Part shown: positions 26,084 through 33,872 of the stretch, piece after piece | How positions within the stretch are numbered: the first letter of the stretch is position 1 | Layout: each line of letters starts with the position of its first letter | Assembly (NCBI GenBank): GCA_016866495.1 | Contig: VGMG01000004.1 | Location: forward strand, 1-64,000 | Length of the DNA stretch: 64,000 bases | Direction of reading: 5' to 3' | Source: Chlamydiota bacterium | GTDB taxonomy: Bacteria > Chlamydiota > Chlamydiia > Chlamydiales > RGXB01 | Made by a program: the position numbers and the translations under genes | The notes under the pieces: model-generated | Seen by the model: the letters and a program-made list of their open reading frames with translations, nothing else | Told to the model about the DNA's origin: nothing | Databases searched by the model: none

Positions 26084-28498
26084 ATGGACAGATTTTCTTG
26101 GGCTTTTATTTTGCATATAGCGATTACGACCGGTGTTGTAAATGCTTTGCCCCCAAAAACTTTGGGACAAGCGCAAAAGCCACGTCAAGAGCAAATATTA
26201 CTAAAGCCTCGGCATCCCGAATGGACGAATGTTATTGTTTCGTCTTATCCCAGTGGGCAACTGGCAAAAATCCGTTTTTTTGAGGATGATGTCGCAGTCA
26301 AAGAGATTAGCTATTACGAAAATGGACAGATAAGCGAAGAGGCCGATTTGATTGAGATTGACCACAAGCCTGTTTACCATGGTGTGAAGGTGCAAATCGA
26401 TCGTGAGGGGCATCTGCACTCCGTTGTCCATTTTTCAGAAGGCAAGCCGCACGGTAAAATGCGCGTTCTTTATCCTAACGGCTCATTAAGAGCTGAAGGA
26501 GAATACAAGAATGGGCTCGAAGAGGGAGCCTTCATCCAGTATTTTGAGGATGGCTCAAAGCTAGAAGAGTCTATTTTTGTTTTTGGGAAGCGAGAGGGGG
26601 AGACTATTCAATACTTCCCGTCTGGGCGCAAAGCAAAAACTATTCATTGGAAAAATGGGAAAAGAGAGGGAAAAGAGACCTCTTGGTATGAAAATGGTGT
26701 GATTGCTTCTGTTTTAAATTTTGTAGAGGATCTTTTAGAAAATGATGCCTCTAATCCTGCAGTAGTGATTTATCATGAGCAAAAAGGGATCAAAGAGATC
26801 CAAGAGTTCCAAAAAGGTGTTCCTACAAACTCTCATATTCAATATCACCCCAACGGTAAAGAGCGTCAAAGAATTTTTTTCAAAGATGGGAAAATTCATG
26901 GTCAGATTACTACCCGCTCAAGCGATGGCAAAGTGGTAGGTGAGGCCCAATTTAAAGAGGGTGTTCCCTATGGCCGTCATTACCTGAAACATGAAAATGG
27001 GCAAATTGCTTTTGTTGCAGATTATGATGACAAAGGGGAAGTCGACGGTTTTATCCATGAGTATACAGATGCGGGTCAGCTTGTTGGAAAATATCGTCGC
27101 TCTCAGAATGTATTTGAGGGACCCTATGAATCCTGGTTTCCAAATGGAAATCTTCGAGTGGTGGGCTCGTATAAAAATGGAAAACCTGACGGTGAACTGA
27201 AGGATTATTTTGAGAATGGCAAATTGCATACGCAAGGTTTTTTTAATGAGGGGATAAAAGAGGGACGCCATGTTGAGTTTAATGAAAAAGGGGAAAAAAT
27301 TGCTGATGTGGAGTTTAAGTCGGATAAGCCTCATGGGCATTGGCTCTCCTGGTTTGAAGGGGGCAAGCTAAAACAAGACATTACCTATATTGACGGCAAA
27401 AAAAATGGAAACTGTAAACAATATGCCGAAAACGGCCAGGTCATTTTGGACATGGTGTACACGGATGAAAAGATTGTAGGGGAATACAAAGAGTTTCATA
27501 CGAACGGAAAAATCTCTGTAACCGGCTTTTATAAAGAGGGAAAAAATGAGGGCACTTTTGAAGGGTTTTACCAGGATGGTTCTCTAAAATTCCATAGAGA
27601 GTTTTTGGATGGTAAACCTGTGGGTGAACACAGAGAGTATTTTGAAAAAATAGAGATCAATAGGGAGCCTTTGCTCAACCGAGTGATCCGTTTTGATTCT
27701 GAAGGTGTTTACCATGGGGAGCAAAGAACCTATCATCCCAACGGGATCATAGCGAGTGTTGTGAATTACGACGCCGGTGTCTTGCAAGGTTTAAAAGCCC
27801 TTTTTGATCAAGAGGGGCGCAAAATTGAAGAGGCTTGGTATGAAAATGGCAAGCTTCATGGGCCTTATCTGACTGTAGATGCTGAGGGCAGAGAGAGCGT
27901 ATTGCATTACGTTGAGAATAAAAAAGAGGGGCCCTATATCGTCTACCATAAAGATGGTGGCGACGGCGTTAAAATGCGTGCTGTTGAGGGCTACTTTAAA
28001 AATTCTAAGATTGACGGGGAACTTCGTGAATACAATATTTATGGAGATCTAGTTGCGATGACGACTTATAAGGCTGGCAAGAAAGAGGGGATAAGCGCGC
28101 TTTATAATGACCAAGGCAAGGTATTGATGACAGTGGAATATCTCAATGATATGAAAGAGGGGCGCTTGGTGCAATATTTTCCCTCCGGGATTATTGCTAA
28201 AAAATCTCACTATAAAAATGATCTACTTGAGGGAACTCATGAAGAGTTTTATCTCACAGGGTCTTTGTATAACCGCTGCTATTACAAAGACGGTCTTTTG
28301 GATGGAGTGAGTGTAAGCTATTCTGAAGAGGGTGTTAAAGTCTTCGAGGGAGAGTATGACCTTGGAAAGAAATCGGGCTTTTTCAATAAATATAATCAAG
28401 ATGGAAAAATTCGTCTCGAACAGCGGTTTGAAAATGACGTTCTCGTATTTAAAAAATCAGTAGACGAAAAGGGGAAAGTGACTGAGCACGCCTTATAA
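26084..28498 (+). CDS. Large exported MORN/YwqK-repeat protein
   Basis: The protein has 804 residues. A likely signal peptide (about residues 1-22) is followed almost to the C-terminus by about 28-30 repeats of 22-24 residues with the pattern Y-x-NG-x-hydrophobic...Y-x-NGK-x-x-G, for example FPNGNLRVVGSYKNGKPDG. This is the MORN-variant seen in YwqK/antitoxin-annotated proteins, which forms a long beta-meander. Repeats 7-8 and 19 are lengthened and irregular. Such proteins often act as surface or scaffolding rods; no catalytic domain is visible. ATG 26084 has GAGG seven bases upstream and a good promoter. Its last 17 bases overlap the coding frame of the following MFS gene. Confidence 0.85.
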   Translation: MDRFSWAFILHIAITTGVVNALPPKTLGQAQKPRQEQILLKPRHPEWTNVIVSSYPSGQLAKIRFFEDDVAVKEISYYENGQISEEADLIEIDHKPVYHGVKVQIDREGHLHSVVHFSEGKPHGKMRVLYPNGSLRAEGEYKNGLEEGAFIQYFEDGSKLEESIFVFGKREGETIQYFPSGRKAKTIHWKNGKREGKETSWYENGVIASVLNFVEDLLENDASNPAVVIYHEQKGIKEIQEFQKGVPTNSHIQYHPNGKERQRIFFKDGKIHGQITTRSSDGKVVGEAQFKEGVPYGRHYLKHENGQIAFVADYDDKGEVDGFIHEYTDAGQLVGKYRRSQNVFEGPYESWFPNGNLRVVGSYKNGKPDGELKDYFENGKLHTQGFFNEGIKEGRHVEFNEKGEKIADVEFKSDKPHGHWLSWFEGGKLKQDITYIDGKKNGNCKQYAENGQVILDMVYTDEKIVGEYKEFHTNGKISVTGFYKEGKNEGTFEGFYQDGSLKFHREFLDGKPVGEHREYFEKIEINREPLLNRVIRFDSEGVYHGEQRTYHPNGIIASVVNYDAGVLQGLKALFDQEGRKIEEAWYENGKLHGPYLTVDAEGRESVLHYVENKKEGPYIVYHKDGGDGVKMRAVEGYFKNSKIDGELREYNIYGDLVAMTTYKAGKKEGISALYNDQGKVLMTVEYLNDMKEGRLVQYFPSGIIAKKSHYKNDLLEGTHEEFYLTGSLYNRCYYKDGLLDGVSVSYSEEGVKVFEGEYDLGKKSGFFNKYNQDGKIRLEQRFENDVLVFKKSVDEKGKVTEHAL

Positions 28499-29711
28499 AG
28501 AGGGGGTCGCTCGGCAAACTAAAAAGACCCTTCTCTACCACTGTTTACTCATAGAGCCCTTTTTATCGATACACTCGGTTTTAGGGCTCATTTTATGTAA
28601 TTACCTTCAGGCGTCTGCTCTGCAGATCTCCGTCTTGATGACGCTCAGACCATTGATAAGCTTTTTGTCTTTTTACTGGGGAACATTTATCCACGAGGAT
28701 CCAAAATCTTTGCGTTGGAACTTGATGTTTGCCCATGCCTTTTCTCTTTTGCCTTTTCTTTTTGTCCCCCTTTTTCCCACAATTGGATATCTTATTTTTG
28801 CATCGGCGATGTTTACCCTTTTTTATAGGGCCGAGACACCAGCTCTTATGGAGATCATAAGGCGAAACCTAGATAAGACTAGTCGTGAGGCGAGTTTTTC
28901 TTTTGCAACGACTGCCGGATATATTGAAGGGATCATTCTGGCACTATTTACAGGTTGGATGGTCGAAAACTTAACTTCCGGGTGGGTTCTATTATTTCCA
29001 GCGTACGCTTCAATAGGTTTAATCAGCCTTTATTTTCAAAAAAGGCTTGAAATCCAACCGATTGAAGAAAAGATTGAATCGATAAAAAAGAGATTTTCTT
29101 TTGTAGAACCTATACGTACAGGCTTAAGTCTACTCAAAAACAATCCGCAATTCCTAAGGTTCCAGTTAGGCTATTTCCTCTGCGGAGGAGGGCTAATGCT
29201 TGCCATGCCTGCAATTGCTGTACTCCTGACAGGGCTAGGATTTGGGTTTACAACACTCTTTGCTTCAAATTGTGCAGTAAAAGAGGTAGGGATGATTCTA
29301 GCAACTCCTCTTTGGGGTTATTTTATGAAAAAAAGTCGCTATGAACTTTTATCGGGTGTTGTTTTTGTATTTGTTGCTTCCTTTTTAGGGGTTTTGTTTT
29401 TTTTGGAGTGGAGTAGTCTATTTCTTTTTGTTGCTTATTTTCTCTACGGGATTGCTCAGGCAGGGAGCCATCTCATCTGGAATCTTTCAGGACCCTATTT
29501 TTCCAAAGACGCGGAAAGTAGTCGCTACACCATGGTGAATGTTTTTATGGTGGGTGTGAGAGGTTCGATAATGCCCCTCTTGGGAGGCTGGATGACCGAT
29601 GTAGTTGGTCCCAAAGATCCTATTTTTTATGGTATTCTTCTGTCGATTGCTGGTGCTTTGATGGTACTTAGGCCCCAGCCTCAGGGAAAGAGAGAAACGG
29701 CCTTCATTTAG
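28482..29711 (+). CDS. MFS transporter, apparent CTG start
   Basis: A 409-residue carrier with about 12 hydrophobic helices and MFS-type internal loops. The first ATG/TTG (28635/28638) falls in the middle of the second helix (QISVLMTLRPLISFLSFY). The same frame stays open upstream to a stop at 28479, and translates into a convincing N-terminus: a basic STPYKEGVARQTKK, then a first helix, then LQASALQIS. The only plausible initiation codon there is CTG 28482, with AAGGGG ending seven bases before it. This would overlap the MORN gene by 17 bases. The tail overlaps convergent rsmD by eight bases. The substrate is unknown. If CTG is not used, the gene may have lost its start. Confidence 0.7.
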   Translation: MSTPYKEGVARQTKKTLLYHCLLIEPFLSIHSVLGLILCNYLQASALQISVLMTLRPLISFLSFYWGTFIHEDPKSLRWNLMFAHAFSLLPFLFVPLFPTIGYLIFASAMFTLFYRAETPALMEIIRRNLDKTSREASFSFATTAGYIEGIILALFTGWMVENLTSGWVLLFPAYASIGLISLYFQKRLEIQPIEEKIESIKKRFSFVEPIRTGLSLLKNNPQFLRFQLGYFLCGGGLMLAMPAIAVLLTGLGFGFTTLFASNCAVKEVGMILATPLWGYFMKKSRYELLSGVVFVFVASFLGVLFFLEWSSLFLFVAYFLYGIAQAGSHLIWNLSGPYFSKDAESSRYTMVNVFMVGVRGSIMPLLGGWMTDVVGPKDPIFYGILLSIAGALMVLRPQPQGKRETAFI

Positions 29712-30237
29712 CGTCAAAGCTCCCTTTTTGAAAAAAGTAGTTTACTGTATCTCCAAACTCTTTTTTCTTGATATAGGGCAAATGTTGAAGGAATTTTGCT
29801 CTTTTAGATTGTTCAACAATCATCAACCCATTTTCTTTTAGATGAGAAATGATTTTTTCCACAAAACTTGAGACATCCAGATCATAGGGGGGATCTATAA
29901 AAATAAGATCATATTCTGAAAGCAAAGTGATTGCACGATCCACAGGCAGACTGTAAAGAGTAGAGGAGGAATGAAAACCAAGAGTTTCTACATTTTTTTG
30001 GATACACTCGACAGCTTTTTGATCTTTTTCTACAAAAGTTGCACTTTTTGCTCCCCTTGACAAAGCCTCTAAACCAAGGGCTCCACTCCCAGCAAAAAGG
30101 TCTAAAACATCTGCACCCTGGATCAGGTGTTGGAGGGAATCAAAAAGCGATTTTTTTATTTTATTTGTTGTGGGGCGAGTTCCCTCTTTTGGTACCTTAA
30201 GGGGCATCCCTTTTTTACTGCCGGCAAGAATGTACAT
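29704..30237 (-). CDS. rsmD: 16S rRNA (guanine966-N2)-methyltransferase RsmD
   Basis: A 177-residue Rossmann-type methyltransferase. RsmD signatures are RPTTNKIKKSLFDSL at the N-terminus, the SAM-binding motif VLDLFAGSGALGLEALSRGA, VEKDQKA, and the catalytic FIDPPYD. I start at ATG 30237 (MYILAG), the usual RsmD N-terminus. The frame is open to an ATG at 30288 that would add 17 atypical residues. Confidence 0.93.
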   Translation of the reverse strand: MYILAGSKKGMPLKVPKEGTRPTTNKIKKSLFDSLQHLIQGADVLDLFAGSGALGLEALSRGAKSATFVEKDQKAVECIQKNVETLGFHSSSTLYSLPVDRAITLLSEYDLIFIDPPYDLDVSSFVEKIISHLKENGLMIVEQSKRAKFLQHLPYIKKKEFGDTVNYFFQKGSFDAK

Positions 30238-30315
30238 ACTTTCACTAAAAAAGAGTAAATTTACCCTTTCCTGAAAATGTTTTCCCATAAAAAAAACATA
30301 GGGGATAAAAAAAAA

Positions 30316-33300
30316 TCAAAGCTTGAGATCAAAAAGCTCTAGATGTCTGTTGAGGTCATCTAGGTGAGTCCTGTTTTGTTTTTTGACGTACTCTTCAAAT
30401 GCATCGGCGGCCCGTTTAAGCTGAATCTCGGCTTTCATTTTAGCGCGAATGCTTTCGTTAGTGACGGGGTTTATCTCTTTACGGATATGAACAATTTTTC
30501 CATCACACATCCCTTGAACTAACAAAATAAAAGGGCAGTTTTTTTCACTTACGGCATAAAATTTTAAGGGCTGGTTGATGAAAATAGGGCTGATCAGTTG
30601 ATTTTGGGGGAGGAGTTCGACCCCTTCTGTAAGAGAAGTGATCGTGAGATTGGCAAGGTAAGGGAATTTAATTTTCCGGATCATGGAACAAAATTTCCTA
30701 ACAAAGGAGGACTCGGTTGGAAAAATATGGTTTTGCCCAGCACCTATCATGGAGATAAATTTTAGTTCCTGTAGATCTTTTGGGGTAATAGAAGTTGTGA
30801 TTAACTGGAAGTTGCCAGGTTTTTTTGCGACAATTTTTTTTACCTCTTCAAGATAAATTAACTGTTTTTGCGGCTTTATTGAATCTGCAAGAACAACAAC
30901 GGAGGTGAGTTTACTATCATCTTGTTTAGGCATCAATTTAGAGCAAGTTTGGAGTAAAAGACCAGTCTGGATACTTTGTGAAGAAATGGTTTTTTCTAAA
31001 AATCTTTTTGCTAAGATCTGTTTGTCTTGACTGACATTGACCGGATTTTCAAAAAGCTTTTCTACTGTTTTTCCGACCGAAATGATATTGAAACATGTAT
31101 CGGTGTTCAGACTTTTCAGGCTTCTTAAAATAGCCACCTTATAAAGATCATAATGCTCAAGTGGAGTATTTTTGGATCCATCGATAACAAAAATGATCTC
31201 TTGGTCTAGGATACAAGGACGGTAGGATTCGTGTAACTCTAGCTCAATTTCCATCCCGTAACCCTCTTTAGAGGATAGGGCGGCACTTGAGGCTTTAGTG
31301 GAAAATTGATGAGAAACATCCTCACAGAGATAAGCAACCTTGTTGAAAGAATCTATGGAGTAAAAGAGTTTTTGTAGCTGCTCATTCAATAATCTGGCTC
31401 CCGTAACTGCTGAAAGGGATCCAGAGATTGCGGGGATTTGGATAAGAGTCAAATCAGAATTCTGAAAATTTTTTAGAATCTTTTTTTGGGGGGAATCGAG
31501 GGTCACGATATCGATCTTCTCTATCCAGATCTTCTCGTCAAAATCATTAGGTACAGGCTCAAAACAGACAGTCTTAGTATGTTCTAGCTGTATAGAGCTG
31601 CGAAATTTTTGTCCGGGGAGAAAGTCTAGACGATCTTTATCGGCAATCAACGTCTCTTTTTTTGCATCAAAGAGTTTTAAAAGAGCCTCTTTCTGTGTAG
31701 AAATTTTGATAAATCCGGGATGCAGAATATTCACATGTGTCAGAAAAATTCCGGATGAATAGAATACGTTCAGAGGATTTTTAACATCCTTCACCTTGAA
31801 AGGGAGGTAGGTAAGAGGGTACTCTTCATGTATTGTTTCGGGTAATGCCTCGTTTGGCTCATGAAGGGAAAGTTTGAGTTCTTTATCTAGTTCTGTAGCT
31901 TTTAAATCGAGATTTTCCTTTTCTTCAACGTGCACAATCGAAACTTTTGGGGCAGATACAGGATGGTGAAAGACCACAAATTTGGAATTAAAGGGGATGA
32001 CTGGATTTTCAAGCTTTTCAGAAATCTCTAAATTTTTTTCTTCAGCCTGTTGTTCATCAAAAGCAACGCTTACGGGAGACGCTGAGGCCTTATGAGCCTG
32101 CAAATCATTACAAAAAGTCCTAAGAATTTGGGGTAGAGGGAGGGAAAGGACATACTTTGAAAATAATTTTGGTTTTTCATCTAGGGTCGAGTATTGCTGT
32201 AAACTTGTCTGTGCAGGTGGGGTAGCTAGAGAGGCTTTAAGGGTATTTTCCACCGGAAACTTCGAAATTAAAAATAAAAAAAAGTTTTCTATTTTTTCTT
32301 CAAAGGGTTGTACAAGGTCTACGACATACTCGTAGAAGGCATGAATTGGTTGTACAATGGGATTCAATAAAAGGTGGATCTTGAATCTAGCCCAGTGGAA
32401 CACCGTTTTATCACTTGGTTCTAGGTATTTTGAAAAAAAGAATGGGCTATTTGAGTCTTTATTGGGAAAAAGTAAGCCTCCCACTTTCGCTCCATGCTCT
32501 ACCGCTAGAGAAAGCAATATTTGGGGAATTTGAGAAAGAGAAACCCCCTTTTCATCATCCCAAGATTCGTTCAAAGCTGTATTTGTAGCGACTAAAACGG
32601 TTGTGTTGTCTTTGATTCTTTCCAAGGAGCTTGAAAATAGTGGAGGTTGGTGTATTTTCGAATTTGTTGCAGTCCATCGATGCATCTGAGAATCTAAAAC
32701 ATAGTTCTCAATTTTTCCCTTTTTTTCAGAATCCATTTTTAAAGCGATGCTAGATGGAAAATCACTCTTTTTTAAGGAGGCAATTTTTTTTTGAGTGCTC
32801 ACCGTAACAGGTTCAAAATTAGAATTTGCAGTAGGGGAATTCTCAAGTGATTGCGCAATTTTGGGCCCTTCAAGAAATTTAGCGTTAGTTTCTTTACATC
32901 GGTCCCCAAGATAAATGGGTTCTAGCGGATATGTGTCACTTGCAAGATAGCTATAGCACTCCTTTTTAAGCTCAAGAGGGTCATCCTTTACATCTTTTTG
33001 GTCCAATTCAATCCAAAAATGACACTGAAAATTTTTAGCGATTCTAAATGAGATAGGTTTATTTTTGTAATGAACCTCTTTTTCCTCGACAAAACTGTTG
33101 GAAGAGAGAGCCTCTGCTTTTGATGTTTTAAGGTCATTCCCCTCATTAGAAATCTTTATTGGCAAAAGCTTAGGGTTGATTTCTCTTAATATTGCACGAC
33201 CTGGGGTGTGCGCCTCACTTTTCAACTCGTTTTTTTCTAAATGTGGAAGTAAACAAAGATGAAAGTTTCTTAAGGAGGTATTTTCAGTTTTTTTATTTAA

Positions 33301-33849
33301 TCCAAGGACAAAGATATCTTCAAATTCTTCCTCTTCTAAAGGAGAGAAGCTTTCATAGACGAAAACGGGCTCCTTTTCAATAGGGGAATAATCCTCTACA
33401 TTTGCCATAGAGCTTAGTTTACAAAATTGGGAGGAGAGCGAGCGTTTTTCTATGGGACTAAGCGAAGGAAAAAAGGGGGGATGGGTGGTCTTTTGTATTT
33501 GGAAAGGGATAAAGTTTTTTGAAGAAAAAAACTGGTGCCTTTTTATGGGCTGTTCTCTTTTATTTCCCTCATAGATTCCTGAATAAAAAGTGAGACTCCA
33601 ACTAGGAAGAAGAACCTCCTCTTTTTTGATAGGCGTGCCGTCAACAGAGATGTCTATTTTTTCAAATCTTTTGTCTAGAAGGGGTATTCCTTCAGCCTCT
33701 TCAAGTGTAGGCAAAAGGAGCTGGACCGGTTCAAATGTAGCCTCACCATTCTCTTTTTCTGGGAAAAGACCCTTTTGTTCAGAGGAGTATCCTCCAACAA
33801 AAGAGCTTAGCCAAAAAATTGTGAGAAAGGTTTTTTTTGAATTATGCAC
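30316..33849 (-). CDS. Large exported protein with C-terminal VWA-like domain
   Basis: The protein has 1,177 residues with a GTG start. A signal peptide (FLTIFWLSSFVGG) is followed by some 850 residues of low-complexity, probably mostly disordered sequence rich in Ser, Lys, Glu and Pro. A von Willebrand A-like domain starts near residue 880. The MIDAS motif reads DGSKN instead of DxSxS, with later SIQTG and LADS as candidate second and third metal loops, so metal binding may be weakened. The region after the VWA domain is beta-rich, resembling the segment that follows VWA domains in inter-alpha-trypsin-like proteins. It lies 23 bases downstream of a TPR protein gene, so the two are likely partners. 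I do not recognise the N-terminal part. Confidence 0.65.
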   Translation of the reverse strand: MHNSKKTFLTIFWLSSFVGGYSSEQKGLFPEKENGEATFEPVQLLLPTLEEAEGIPLLDKRFEKIDISVDGTPIKKEEVLLPSWSLTFYSGIYEGNKREQPIKRHQFFSSKNFIPFQIQKTTHPPFFPSLSPIEKRSLSSQFCKLSSMANVEDYSPIEKEPVFVYESFSPLEEEEFEDIFVLGLNKKTENTSLRNFHLCLLPHLEKNELKSEAHTPGRAILREINPKLLPIKISNEGNDLKTSKAEALSSNSFVEEKEVHYKNKPISFRIAKNFQCHFWIELDQKDVKDDPLELKKECYSYLASDTYPLEPIYLGDRCKETNAKFLEGPKIAQSLENSPTANSNFEPVTVSTQKKIASLKKSDFPSSIALKMDSEKKGKIENYVLDSQMHRWTATNSKIHQPPLFSSSLERIKDNTTVLVATNTALNESWDDEKGVSLSQIPQILLSLAVEHGAKVGGLLFPNKDSNSPFFFSKYLEPSDKTVFHWARFKIHLLLNPIVQPIHAFYEYVVDLVQPFEEKIENFFLFLISKFPVENTLKASLATPPAQTSLQQYSTLDEKPKLFSKYVLSLPLPQILRTFCNDLQAHKASASPVSVAFDEQQAEEKNLEISEKLENPVIPFNSKFVVFHHPVSAPKVSIVHVEEKENLDLKATELDKELKLSLHEPNEALPETIHEEYPLTYLPFKVKDVKNPLNVFYSSGIFLTHVNILHPGFIKISTQKEALLKLFDAKKETLIADKDRLDFLPGQKFRSSIQLEHTKTVCFEPVPNDFDEKIWIEKIDIVTLDSPQKKILKNFQNSDLTLIQIPAISGSLSAVTGARLLNEQLQKLFYSIDSFNKVAYLCEDVSHQFSTKASSAALSSKEGYGMEIELELHESYRPCILDQEIIFVIDGSKNTPLEHYDLYKVAILRSLKSLNTDTCFNIISVGKTVEKLFENPVNVSQDKQILAKRFLEKTISSQSIQTGLLLQTCSKLMPKQDDSKLTSVVVLADSIKPQKQLIYLEEVKKIVAKKPGNFQLITTSITPKDLQELKFISMIGAGQNHIFPTESSFVRKFCSMIRKIKFPYLANLTITSLTEGVELLPQNQLISPIFINQPLKFYAVSEKNCPFILLVQGMCDGKIVHIRKEINPVTNESIRAKMKAEIQLKRAADAFEEYVKKQNRTHLDDLNRHLELFDLKL

Positions 33850-33872
33850 AATGATTTGTAACCTTTTAGCTG

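Noticed and set aside
26918-27340. 140-residue minus-strand ORF inside the MORN gene
   Set aside because: It is an antisense shadow of the regular repeat; composition follows the repeat period.
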